From positions 1 through 55,362 of the IMG/VR virus record IMGVR_UViG_3300030329_004008: a stretch of DNA of 55,362 nucleotides. The stretch is one strand, 5' to 3'. The number at the start of each line of letters is the position of its first letter. Position 1 is the stretch's first letter. Of the stretch, positions 16,932 to 25,307 are shown piece by piece. The position numbers and the translations under genes were made by a program. The DNA is from a virus. The notes under the pieces were generated by a model. The model was not told the origin of the DNA and did no database searches. It saw nothing but the letters and a program-made list of their open reading frames with translations.

Positions 16932-17540
16932 TTATTTGATTGCATTGGGCGCAGGATGAACCTGCCTTAAGCCCCAAACTTTTGAACTCTCCTGCTTCTC
17001 TACCATCTTCCTGTATTCTGCCATAAAGTATTCTTTACCTTCAATATCCATTCTATCTTCAGCTACCTTAGCTTTTACATAATATACTAGCGCTTTAGCG
17101 AGATATTCTGGTAAGTCTATTTCATCGTCTTCATCATCCAATGTATCAATATCTTGCAAAACATTAAACGACTCTGTAACTGATCCACCATTGTATTTAG
17201 TTTTTAAAATTAATGTAGTGGCCCCAGATACTGTAGCATTAACATAATGCAATCCATTCCATTTCTCAGAGCCATTAATAACTATAGGGTCTCCCGCTGT
17301 AAAGCTACAAGACGCTATGGTTAATGATAATAATCCTGAAGATTCAGTATATGCAGTAACAGCTAAAGTATCATCAGCATCATTAATTCTATATCTTGGG
17401 CTATATGCATATTCTACTTCTAGACCATCGGTTACGGATTCAATTGGACTTTTCCATTTACCATTATCATCAAGATCCTCTTCAATGAGCGCAATTTGAC
17501 TTCCTCTTAGATAATATCCATAGAATTTATTAGACGCCAT
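16932..17540 (-). CDS. Head-tail connector/adaptor-like protein, 202 aa
   Basis: The ATG at 17540 is preferred because GGAGG lies 7 nt upstream; an ATG two codons earlier would be too close. The chain opens with a short beta region (NKFYGYYLRGSQIALIEED), has a mixed beta middle, and ends in a long helix (DLPEYLAKALVYYVKAKVAE) and a basic tail. The C-terminal YLAKALVYYVKAK..ED helix is typical of the helical part of podovirus adaptor (T7 gp11-like) and head-completion proteins. It overlaps the 93-aa gene, with which it may together make one adaptor. Confidence 0.65.
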   Translation of the reverse strand: MASNKFYGYYLRGSQIALIEEDLDDNGKWKSPIESVTDGLEVEYAYSPRYRINDADDTLAVTAYTESSGLLSLTIASCSFTAGDPIVINGSEKWNGLHYVNATVSGATTLILKTKYNGGSVTESFNVLQDIDTLDDEDDEIDLPEYLAKALVYYVKAKVAEDRMDIEGKEYFMAEYRKMVEKQESSKVWGLRQVHPAPNAIK

Positions 17541-17811
17541 CTGCATCCTCCATGTTTGGTGTATTTATAGCCCTGGGAATACTACGATATTCATCTTTTA
17601 TATTACCATGATTCTTACATCTAATATCGACAACTTTTAATGTGTCATGTGGCATATCGTAAAATCTCTGATCTTTCACTATATCTATTCTCTGAGTAGT
17701 GACATGGGTTTCAGATGTGATATTCATTTCATCTAATCCGTCCTTGATATAAGCAATAGCACGACCTGTTTGCTTAATGCCTACTCTCTCCATAAGCTCT
17801 TTAACTTTCAC
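17530..17811 (-). CDS. Adaptor-like N-terminal domain protein, 93 aa
   Basis: GTG start with GGAG 4 nt upstream. It contains a helical pair (MERVGIKQTGRAIAYIKDGL) then beta strands (TTQRIDIVKDQRFYDMPHDT), the usual order at the N-terminus of podovirus tail adaptor proteins, which are longer single chains. Its 3' end overlaps the 202-aa connector-like gene. It may be one half of a split adaptor or an independent protein. Confidence 0.6.
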   Translation of the reverse strand: MKVKELMERVGIKQTGRAIAYIKDGLDEMNITSETHVTTQRIDIVKDQRFYDMPHDTLKVVDIRCKNHGNIKDEYRSIPRAINTPNMEDADGV

Positions 17812-18016
17812 TATTCTCCTCTTCAGGATGTAACTGAAGCAAGACCTCTAATGCACCTTGAGCCTTAACGGCCATTGTCTTGTGATGGTCTGCTTGCTTT
17901 ATATGATCTTGAAGTTGAACCCTTAAAGTCTCAATAGCTTCCTTAGGATCTAACTTATCATCCTTAACTTCAGTTACTTCTGCATCCTTTACATTATTTT
18001 CTTTTACTTTACTCAT
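17801..18016 (-). CDS. Small acidic helical protein, 71 aa
   Basis: The N-terminus is charged and probably disordered (KENNVKDAEVTEVKDDKLDP). It is followed by an amphipathic helix with three histidines (RVQLQDHIKQADHHKTMAVK) and an acidic tail (HPEEENSES). Function unknown. Similar short helical proteins sit beside adaptor genes in related phages and may be chaperones or tail assembly factors. It overlaps the adaptor-like gene by 11 nt. Confidence 0.65.
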   Translation of the reverse strand: MSKVKENNVKDAEVTEVKDDKLDPKEAIETLRVQLQDHIKQADHHKTMAVKAQGALEVLLQLHPEEENSES

Positions 18017-18031
18017 TATATCTCCTGTTTG

Positions 18032-19969
18032 TTATTTGCTTTCTAAGGCATCTACCTTAGCTGATAATTCTTGTATTGCTTTCATCATAACAGTTATAAA
18101 TTGACTTTCGGTAACACCCATTCTGTCAATAGACCCATCTTCCTTAACAGCTCCTGGAGTGCCTGTTGTCGCCTGCTTATATACTTCGTATACCTCGTCT
18201 GCTATAAGGCCGCCTATAACTTGCTTATTCTCTCTATGCCTACCTAATTCTGCATTCCATTTAAAATCTCTAAGTTTTATACTATTCATTATTGCAAGTC
18301 CATCCATACTGGTATCTTTTATATCCTTTTTTAATCTAACATCAGAAACATTAGTCCATGCTGTATTTATATTTCCATCAGATGCTGTTACAAACTTTCC
18401 AATTTCTCCATCTTGACCATCATGAATAGTTATAATTTTAAGTTGTGTGCCATGTATATCCTGATCAGCAGATGCGTCTAAACGCAATATTTCATCACCT
18501 GCTTCCATATCACCCTCACCATGCTCAATATGAACTATTGGGATATTTGTCTCTCCACTGCTATAAACATGAAGTGGGCTTAATGGTGGATTAATTCCAA
18601 TACCAACAAAACCTCCCTTTAGATACGATACATTCCCTGAATCTAAGCTTATGTCAAGATTACCAGAAGCATCATATAAGTTCATATATCCATCCTGAGT
18701 AGAACTTTTACCCATAACACCAGAAGTTTCACCACCAGATTCCTTAACTACGATAATATTCTCACCTGTACCGTCACCTACCGCGCCCTTGACTACAAAC
18801 TTATTTCCAGGACTAGTATCGCCAATACCGACTCGCAAGTTTACACCGTCTAAAGTCATAATCGTGTTCCCAGCGGAATCATCACCCATAGGGTCTTGGT
18901 TAACAGGGTTGCCAGAACAGAAAAATAAACTTCCTTGCTGTTGTGTGGGGTCACCAGAACCATCAGCTCTAGCTCCGTTAGCAATAGCAAATTGCCTAGA
19001 ATTAGTATCTTCATTGTCACCAAATTGGAGTATTGCAGTGGTTGCAATAGCACCAGAATCTCCAGTTATAGCCACTGTATTAGTATAACCTTGTTCCGCA
19101 TCAATAGTTAAACCGCTATTACCTATTTGCAATTTTACTACTGGGTCAGTAGTTCCAATACCGACATTGCCATTAGATAGAATACACATTTTTTGAGTAG
19201 CAGTTGTTGTTCCACTATTTGTATAAAATGCAAGTTCTCCTGGCATATCATCTGTACCTGGTGTTCCATTTATTCTTGCCCTAATTATAGCAGCTTCTGT
19301 CCAAGTATCATCAGACACATCTAAACCTTCAAAAAATATATCTCCCACTATATCATTATCAGTAAGATTGGCTTGTGTCCCTCCTATTGGCCCATCACCT
19401 TTTCTAAATACTATATTTCCACCCTCATCATCAGCAGTTGTAGAATGATTAGTTATATAAAGATTAGGTCTATTGTTAGTTTCCGAGTATATTTCAAGAA
19501 GTCCAGTTGGATCATTAGTCCCAATACCTACCTTGCCACTGCCAAGTATTGTCATAACTCGATTTGATGCCCCTCCCATAAATAATCTCAGTTCTTCGTC
19601 AGCTGCTGTGCTATTGTGAGCGAAATTAATACTTCCTTTTGCACTACCTCCTTGATAAAATTCTATAATAGAGTTATGAGTAGCAGCGTTCGCATCTAGC
19701 CTTAATGTAGCATTGTCCGTAGTGGCATCTAAAGTTAATACAGGTGTAGCACTCTCTAGCTCTAATAAAGTTGCTGGCGAAGAAGTCCCAATACCGACCC
19801 TTGCTGTACCTACTGCTAAGCAAGATTCTGTTATACTTCCGTCCTTATCATCAGTAGCTATTACTCTTTCACTTCCAGCGCCTGATCCATTAAATCCAGA
19901 ATCACTCTTAGTAATAAGTAGCTTCCCATATGTAGCTGCTAGCGTCTTTCCATGTATTTCATTTGCCAT
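18032..19969 (-). CDS. Head/tail fibre with Peptidase_S74 chaperone, 645 aa
   Basis: A beta-repeat shaft has several GKVGIGTNDPTGLLEIYS-type blocks (about 60, 145, 270, 375, 455), each G-I-G-x-(T/D)-x-P. The C-terminal chaperone starts at the self-cleavage motif SDVRLKKDIKD (about residue 542), continues with KLRDFKWN and GGLIADEVYEV, and ends in the coiled coil IQELSAKVDALESK. The last motif closely matches the end of the other S74 protein (QELSAKIDTM), so both may share a chaperone origin. It lies just after the small virion genes, closer to the head genes than the other spike. Confidence 0.88.
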   Translation of the reverse strand: MANEIHGKTLAATYGKLLITKSDSGFNGSGAGSERVIATDDKDGSITESCLAVGTARVGIGTSSPATLLELESATPVLTLDATTDNATLRLDANAATHNSIIEFYQGGSAKGSINFAHNSTAADEELRLFMGGASNRVMTILGSGKVGIGTNDPTGLLEIYSETNNRPNLYITNHSTTADDEGGNIVFRKGDGPIGGTQANLTDNDIVGDIFFEGLDVSDDTWTEAAIIRARINGTPGTDDMPGELAFYTNSGTTTATQKMCILSNGNVGIGTTDPVVKLQIGNSGLTIDAEQGYTNTVAITGDSGAIATTAILQFGDNEDTNSRQFAIANGARADGSGDPTQQQGSLFFCSGNPVNQDPMGDDSAGNTIMTLDGVNLRVGIGDTSPGNKFVVKGAVGDGTGENIIVVKESGGETSGVMGKSSTQDGYMNLYDASGNLDISLDSGNVSYLKGGFVGIGINPPLSPLHVYSSGETNIPIVHIEHGEGDMEAGDEILRLDASADQDIHGTQLKIITIHDGQDGEIGKFVTASDGNINTAWTNVSDVRLKKDIKDTSMDGLAIMNSIKLRDFKWNAELGRHRENKQVIGGLIADEVYEVYKQATTGTPGAVKEDGSIDRMGVTESQFITVMMKAIQELSAKVDALESK

Positions 19970-19984
19970 TTCAGTTTCTCCTTA

Positions 19985-20527
19985 TTAAGGCGTCAATTGT
20001 GCTATAATCCATTCTATTGTAGTTCCGTCTGAATGAGATGCCTTAACATAAACTTCGTTACATTCTAAATCTGTTGTTCCCCTTAAACATACACTCCCAT
20101 TTGGAGGAATTACTATATAATAATGACTATCTCCATTTAAAGATACAAGTGCATTCTTAGAGCTTCCAGTATTCTTTACATATAAAAAGCCACAATCAGT
20201 AGAGTCTGTTGTTAATTGCACACCATTAGTTCCTAATGTTAAAATTCCACTCCATGTTTCGTGAGAATCTTCCCATCTATTTCCGAGCGTATCAGTAGCA
20301 TCATCCAAATCTTCCCACTTTACTTGAGTATGAAGCATTGAAGTCCACGCGTCATTCCACTGTGTAGTATCTATTTCTGCAGAACCTTTTCCACCAAGAG
20401 TTTTATTTAAAGTATCATTAGAAGTTGCACCTAAAAATGATGTTTTAGATATAGAATCTTCTTCCATTGTATCTATTCTTGTTGGGACTACATATGTGCC
20501 GAATATTACTCTTCTATCAGTTGCCAT
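19985..20527 (-). CDS. Small beta-rich virion protein, 180 aa
   Basis: The C-terminal half (CGFLYVKNTGSSKNALVSLN, then YYIVIPPNGSVCLRG) matches the 128-aa protein upstream (FLFIKNTGSTDVWVTLND, YHILLSEGEAF), implying duplication. The N-terminal half adds a helical segment (TTQWNDAWTSMLHTQVKWED). Probably a head decoration, fibre-attachment or collar protein. Stops and starts overlap (TAATG) with the neighbour, so the two are likely co-expressed at set ratios. Confidence 0.7.
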   Translation of the reverse strand: MATDRRVIFGTYVVPTRIDTMEEDSISKTSFLGATSNDTLNKTLGGKGSAEIDTTQWNDAWTSMLHTQVKWEDLDDATDTLGNRWEDSHETWSGILTLGTNGVQLTTDSTDCGFLYVKNTGSSKNALVSLNGDSHYYIVIPPNGSVCLRGTTDLECNEVYVKASHSDGTTIEWIIAQLTP

Positions 20528-20913
20528 TACTTGCTCACAAAATATTCAACTGTTGAAGTTCCACTTGCTGTCTTAACCTTAACAACAGAACTAGTATCAA
20601 TCTCTGAAGCAAAAGCTTCTCCTTCTGATAGCAATATATGATAATTACTATCATTAAGCGTGACCCAAACATCTGTTGAGCCAGTATTTTTTATAAAAAG
20701 AAATTCATGACTACTAGTAAGTGCAGAGGAAGCAGAACTAGTAACAGGAAGAGTTTCATCATAAGTACCAGTAGTAGTTAGGCTGGCAACTGTACTACAA
20801 TCTCCTGTCAACTTTCTACCACAATCACTATCTAAATAATATCTACCACCAGAGATTACCTGTGCTTGTGGTGTGCAATGATTTTTATATCTTACGTTAT
20901 ATGTTGTTGCCAT
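20527..20913 (-). CDS. Small beta-rich virion protein, 128 aa
   Basis: The single domain EFLFIKNTGSTDVWVTLNDS ... YHILLSEGEAFASEID ... VEYFVSK is the pattern of small phage virion beta-sandwich proteins, paralogous to the 180-aa gene downstream and more distantly the 125-aa gene at 14535. Two cysteines near the N-terminus (CTPQ, DCGRKLTGDC). Role inferred as decoration or collar. TAATG overlap with both neighbours. Confidence 0.7.
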   Translation of the reverse strand: MATTYNVRYKNHCTPQAQVISGGRYYLDSDCGRKLTGDCSTVASLTTTGTYDETLPVTSSASSALTSSHEFLFIKNTGSTDVWVTLNDSNYHILLSEGEAFASEIDTSSVVKVKTASGTSTVEYFVSK

Positions 20914-22178
20914 TATTCGCCCTCATCACTGCTAGGTATTGCAAATGCTTGATCGTATTGCGACTGTAATTTCATCATTTGACCTTGCGTCCATTGATAA
21001 TTAGTAACTTGTTGCTGTAAATTTTGAGTATATTGCTGAACTTCCCTCCCTACATCTGCATTATATCCTTCTATTTCTTGAGAATACCTGCTAAGTTTTT
21101 GAGAATACTCATCTACTTGAGTTCTATAAGTATTAATTGCATTTTGTAAATTAATATCACTTACCTTATTATATATAGTAATCAATCTTTGAACTTCATT
21201 CTGAGATACTTGTAAATGTTCTTTTATTTCAGCTTGATATTTAGTATTTGCTTCATTAAATTCATTTACTTGATTTTGCATAGATTGAGAATATGCACTT
21301 AAATAAGTATTAATTTTATTTATTTGCGCACTAGCCAACTCTACATCTTCATCGGTCTCTATATAATCCCCAACCTGATCAAACCAATCATTAAAGTCTA
21401 CTTTACTACTATCACTTCTTAAATCAACCAATTCGCCTCCTGACGCATCAATTGCAGGAGGTGTATATGTCGGTGCGCTACCAAGAGACTCTAAATCTGT
21501 AATTGCTCCAATTTCACTATCTATGCTAGTATCATCAGCTGCATTTGTATAAGAAAATGATGGAGCTGATGGAGTATCAGGTGGAACAGCATTAATAGAT
21601 AATGCAGTAATGCTTGTGTCAGCCATTTTACTATGAAGAGCCTGTATTGATGCATACAATACTACTAGATAGACTTTATCTATTGGAAAATATAATATAT
21701 CATCATGCCCATGAGCCAGTGCACTACCTGATCCATTCACAGCATCTTTATTAACATAGTAAACCTTAAAGGCATTTGGATTTGCGCCAGGGGTAGGAAA
21801 GACACTGATCTTGCCAGCATCACCTATCATATATACTGGATTGGTCGCAGAAGCATAATTTAAACTATCAGTATCTGTAACCTCATATTGCATTGATGGA
21901 GATATTTGAGTGCAACCTCTCCACTGATTATTCGCTCCACCTTCCCTTATTACACTAATGATTTTAGCTCCATTCAAGTTCAAACTATCATTAGATGTTG
22001 TCTCTGCACTTTCTTTGCCAAACATGTACACATCACCTGGATGTCCTGTGAGCCATCTATTTGTCACATCCATAACTCCATCTTTCAAGAATTGAGATAA
22101 CTCATCTTGAGTTGGACTAGATGATCCATCTATTGCTATGCCTGTTAATGCTTCTACTTGTAAATGAAACGTTGCCAT
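20913..22178 (-). CDS. Virion protein with adaptor-like N-terminus and long Gln-rich coiled coil, 421 aa
   Basis: The first 190 residues look like an adaptor-type domain (ELSQFLKDGVMDVTNRWLTG ... KVYYVNKDAV ... YFPIDKVYLVVLYASIQALH). A Pro/Ser/Asp linker (about 195-255) follows, then a Gln/Asn/Tyr-rich coiled coil (about 275-410, SAYSQSMQNQVNEFNEANTK). In environmental podoviruses a gene of this type directly follows the capsid gene and is thought to connect head and tail. The coiled coil may reach into the portal or along the tail. There is an 89-bp gap with a strong hairpin before it. Confidence 0.7.
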   Translation of the reverse strand: MATFHLQVEALTGIAIDGSSSPTQDELSQFLKDGVMDVTNRWLTGHPGDVYMFGKESAETTSNDSLNLNGAKIISVIREGGANNQWRGCTQISPSMQYEVTDTDSLNYASATNPVYMIGDAGKISVFPTPGANPNAFKVYYVNKDAVNGSGSALAHGHDDILYFPIDKVYLVVLYASIQALHSKMADTSITALSINAVPPDTPSAPSFSYTNAADDTSIDSEIGAITDLESLGSAPTYTPPAIDASGGELVDLRSDSSKVDFNDWFDQVGDYIETDEDVELASAQINKINTYLSAYSQSMQNQVNEFNEANTKYQAEIKEHLQVSQNEVQRLITIYNKVSDINLQNAINTYRTQVDEYSQKLSRYSQEIEGYNADVGREVQQYTQNLQQQVTNYQWTQGQMMKLQSQYDQAFAIPSSDEGE

Positions 22179-22202
22179 TTAATTCCTTATCTATAGACCT
22201 CA

Positions 22203-22240
22203 CCCACCCCCGAGACAGACAGGAGCTACTCGGAGATGGG
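22203..22240 (-). other. Strong GC-rich hairpin between capsid-region genes and downstream structural genes
   Basis: On the minus strand CCCATCTCCGAG (22240-22229) pairs with CTCGGGGGTGGG (22214-22203): 12 base pairs, two of them G-U, around a 14-nt loop. No U-run follows on the minus strand, so it is not a classical intrinsic terminator. It could stabilise the 3' end of the capsid message, act as an RNase processing site or cause partial termination to set capsid excess. Confidence 0.7.
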
Positions 22241-22267
22241 CTTGGTCATTTTGTTATTTAGCCATTC

Positions 22268-22783
22268 TTATGCTGTTGATACAGCTATACCATCACTTCC
22301 AGAGCCAATAGCTCTTCCATCTAACTCAACCATATACTTCCCTATGCCAACTACTGTAATAGTAGCTATTGAGTTTTCACCCCATAGAGAGTTTGTGGCT
22401 GCGCCAGTTATTGTAATAGTATTATTAGCTGCGGCAGCAGGTCTAAAAACAGTACATCCAACACCTGCAAACCAGCTATTAGCTGCCCAAGTGTTAGAAG
22501 ATCCAGCGGATATTGTTAAGACACCACTACCTACAAGGCTAACTTGTTGGATGATTTTGATTTGCTTGCCAATATCATCCTCACCTACAGAAGCAGGCAA
22601 GGTTACTGTTTTAGCAGCACCATCTAATAAGCAGAAGAAGGTTTTTCCAAAATCTTCATCAGTCATAGCTAATGCAGCTGTGCTATCAGCAATATCAGTA
22701 CCAGCGGCTTCTCCGAATCCACCATTTAAGGCTTTATCTAAAGCATCACCATCTTTATTTTGACCATACATTGGTATACTCAT
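22268..22783 (-). CDS. Putative head decoration protein, 171 aa
   Basis: Ala/Gly/Thr-rich and beta-rich (KTVTLPASVGEDDIGKQIKI ... NTITITGAATNSLWG ... YMVELDGRAI). It lies 12 bp downstream of the capsid gene. Size, composition and place are those of outer-capsid decoration or stabilising proteins, but no family match is claimed. It is followed by the hairpin at 22203-22240, so capsid and this gene may share a 3' end. It has an ATG start with a good Shine-Dalgarno (AGGAGG). Confidence 0.65.
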   Translation of the reverse strand: MSIPMYGQNKDGDALDKALNGGFGEAAGTDIADSTAALAMTDEDFGKTFFCLLDGAAKTVTLPASVGEDDIGKQIKIIQQVSLVGSGVLTISAGSSNTWAANSWFAGVGCTVFRPAAAANNTITITGAATNSLWGENSIATITVVGIGKYMVELDGRAIGSGSDGIAVSTA

Positions 22784-22795
22784 GTTTTAACCTCC

Positions 22796-24331
22796 TTATG
22801 ATGTTTTAGTCCACACAGCATGGGCTTCAGGCATACTGAATTCCATACCAGCTTCCGTTAAGATTAGATCAACCCTGCGGTCAACACCACTATTTTCAAG
22901 TGTTTGCACACCTACATAAATAGCAGTATCACGATCTACACCGTTGCCGACCAATGGACGATATTTAGCATACTTCATATTACAAGCAAGGATCTTAACG
23001 TGAGATCCGTCCAAGTGAATATTACGTACTAAGTGCATATCTCCATAAACAGTGCTTATAGTACTAACGCCTAATCCGAGTATATTTTTCTTACCAGATA
23101 CGCTAAGATCAGAATAGTAATTATTGATATTATTACTAGTATCATTACCGATCTTAAGATTTTGAAGTGCATATCCACCAAGCTGATGCAACCAATTGTA
23201 TACATCTGTTGAGCAGAAAAATACAGTAGCATTACCATTATTGTAACGTGGATCTAAGTAGCTAGACATATCATTTAAGAAATCATCTTGTGATTTGGAA
23301 GTAGACCAGCTGAATTGATTACCATAAGAGGTAACAAAATCAACAGCACCTTGAGTATAATTAATACCGCCAGAAGAATATTGGCTTCCAAATAAAAGAC
23401 TTTGTTCAATGTCCCACTTATGCTCTACTAGCTTTTCTTTCCATACACGAGCCCATTCACTAGAATCATACTTCAAAGAAGTAGCTCTGGCAGTATTAGT
23501 CATTGCCATGCTTGTTTTCCAGATCTGAGTTTGCCCGTAACCTGTACTAAACGGTTGGTCTTTCCAAGTTTCAGGATATCCAGAGCCTTCAGCATGTGCA
23601 GTACCTACTACATAAGAGCGCTTTGGTTCAAGTTGGTCATGTATTCTTAAGCTAGATATATCTTGAGCATCGATTGCATTATTAGCTGCATAGTAAGAAG
23701 CAAGTTCCACAGCTGAAGAAGTACCCTTAACTATAGTAGTTTTAAGTATAGCTGCATTGCTTACACTAGTTGTATCTACACTATCGATTTTTGCTACAAG
23801 ATATCCATCTAGAGCATCTATTACTCCACCAGAAAAACTAGCACCAGAATCCCCATAAGGAATTTTAACTAATTGATTTGGTAGAAAGAATTGCGGCTGT
23901 GTACCAGACGCACCTACTAAGATATCATTTGAAGTATTTCCAAATGTAGTCCCAATATTACCTTCAGACTCATAATCTGCACACATACAAAAATAATATG
24001 TGTCACCAGCGTCTACAGCACCTGCACTAACACTAGCATCTGTTCCAGCTAAAGCAGCAGGAGCTGATGCACCATGATTAGTTACATATGCAAAACGCTT
24101 ATGGTAAGATGGTCTACGTTCAGTAAACTTAAATGATGGATCATCTGTAGGGTTTTTTGACACCATTGACACGAATCTGAAAAACGGATCCTGTGCAATA
24201 GCTAATTCAGAAACCTGATCACCGAAGTTATACTTTCGCCTCAGATCGCCAGTATCTAAACCAGATCCAGCAGACGAAGGTGAGTCAACATCGGTAACAG
24301 TCAGGTTACTTAATTGAAATAAATCAGACAT
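22796..24331 (-). CDS. Major capsid protein, 511 aa
   Basis: Identified by order (portal, scaffold, this gene) and content: a moderately acidic chain with a long N-arm (DVDSPSSAGSGLDTGDLRRK), a Gly/Ser/Asn-rich middle and a C-terminal beta-rich part ending AIYVGVQTLENSGVDRRVDL ... MEFSMPEAHAVWT. It lacks an obvious protease site, in line with a separate scaffold gene. The Shine-Dalgarno is unusually strong (AAGGGGGG, 5 nt from ATG), as expected for the most abundant virion protein. HK97-type fold is inferred from family knowledge. Confidence 0.85.
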   Translation of the reverse strand: MSDLFQLSNLTVTDVDSPSSAGSGLDTGDLRRKYNFGDQVSELAIAQDPFFRFVSMVSKNPTDDPSFKFTERRPSYHKRFAYVTNHGASAPAALAGTDASVSAGAVDAGDTYYFCMCADYESEGNIGTTFGNTSNDILVGASGTQPQFFLPNQLVKIPYGDSGASFSGGVIDALDGYLVAKIDSVDTTSVSNAAILKTTIVKGTSSAVELASYYAANNAIDAQDISSLRIHDQLEPKRSYVVGTAHAEGSGYPETWKDQPFSTGYGQTQIWKTSMAMTNTARATSLKYDSSEWARVWKEKLVEHKWDIEQSLLFGSQYSSGGINYTQGAVDFVTSYGNQFSWSTSKSQDDFLNDMSSYLDPRYNNGNATVFFCSTDVYNWLHQLGGYALQNLKIGNDTSNNINNYYSDLSVSGKKNILGLGVSTISTVYGDMHLVRNIHLDGSHVKILACNMKYAKYRPLVGNGVDRDTAIYVGVQTLENSGVDRRVDLILTEAGMEFSMPEAHAVWTKTS

Positions 24332-24377
24332 GATTTACCCCCCTTATTATTGTTATTTTAGACTTCTCGATAATGTA

Positions 24378-25289
24378 CTATCCAAACAATCCGTCAACTC
24401 CACCGTCAAGATCCTTAAGTACATCAAGGATTTTGTCGCCTTCAGACTTCTTCACTTCGCCAGCATTATTAGTGCTAGCTTGTGATGTCGGGATCTCACG
24501 TACATTCTTCATTTGGCGTAGGGTCTCTTCTTTAGAAGCGTTTGCAACATTTTGCTGGACCTTGTCACGGTTCACCAGATAGAATGCATCGTCTAAAGTC
24601 ATTCGATGACCTTTCGCCTTTTCCTGAAAATCCTTAAACTGCTCATCAGTTAGTTTATGGCGTTTCTTAAAGTCAACTTCAGCTTTATGCAATTCATTTT
24701 TAGCTCTTGCAGCATTGACACGTTGTCTTTCTGCAGCTAAATGTTTTTGCATGCGATTGTTCACTTGTTCATTTACCATATGATTCATAACCTTAGCAGA
24801 ATCAGAATCAGGATTGGTAACAGCTTCATGAGAATCAAAAACGAAATCTTCATCTAGCTTCAATTTATCTTGAACACTTTGATTGGGCTTACCGCCCTGC
24901 TCTAAGTAATCCTTGATATAAGGAATTAGATTTGGATCTTTTTTCATCACCTCTAACAATGGTTGTAATGGTTGGAGCTCCTTGAGCTCGGCATTTAACC
25001 TTTGTGCTTCCCGAGAAGAATCGCTGTATCGCTTTTCCCAGTCAGTACTGAGTTCTGCTTGTGTTTCTTCTACGGTTTCTCCACTATTACCAGTGTCCGA
25101 GGGGTCCTTAGCTTGCGCTTGGGGAGTTACCTGTTCTTTGTCAGTAGAGTTATCGTGCGTTATCGCACTATTTACGTCATTTTCTAACGCATCAAAGAAT
25201 GCATCAGTAGAGCTAGATTGATCTTCAGTAGTGCCTTGCATTACTGTTTCCATATCTAGGTTACCCTTTTGCTTCTTATTTTCAGCCAT
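24378..25289 (-). CDS. Scaffolding protein, 303 aa
   Basis: Highly charged and helical: a disordered acidic N-terminus (about 1-85), Gln/Glu/Lys-rich helices (ERYSDSSREAQRLNAELKEL, KRHKLTDEQFKDFQEKAKGH) and an acidic C-terminus ending DVLKDLDGGVDGLFG. No cysteines. The position between portal and capsid genes is the standard place for a podovirus scaffold (T7 gp9, P22 gp8). It guides procapsid assembly and is lost on maturation. A scaffold-protease is unlikely, as no catalytic motif is seen. Confidence 0.85.
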   Translation of the reverse strand: MAENKKQKGNLDMETVMQGTTEDQSSSTDAFFDALENDVNSAITHDNSTDKEQVTPQAQAKDPSDTGNSGETVEETQAELSTDWEKRYSDSSREAQRLNAELKELQPLQPLLEVMKKDPNLIPYIKDYLEQGGKPNQSVQDKLKLDEDFVFDSHEAVTNPDSDSAKVMNHMVNEQVNNRMQKHLAAERQRVNAARAKNELHKAEVDFKKRHKLTDEQFKDFQEKAKGHRMTLDDAFYLVNRDKVQQNVANASKEETLRQMKNVREIPTSQASTNNAGEVKKSEGDKILDVLKDLDGGVDGLFG

Positions 25290-25307
25290 TTCTAGCCTCC
25301 TAATTTA

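Noticed and set aside
22236-22763. 175-aa plus-strand ORF antisense to the decoration-type gene
   Set aside because: Mirror frame of an Ala/Gly-rich gene; no ribosome site and wrong direction for the operon.
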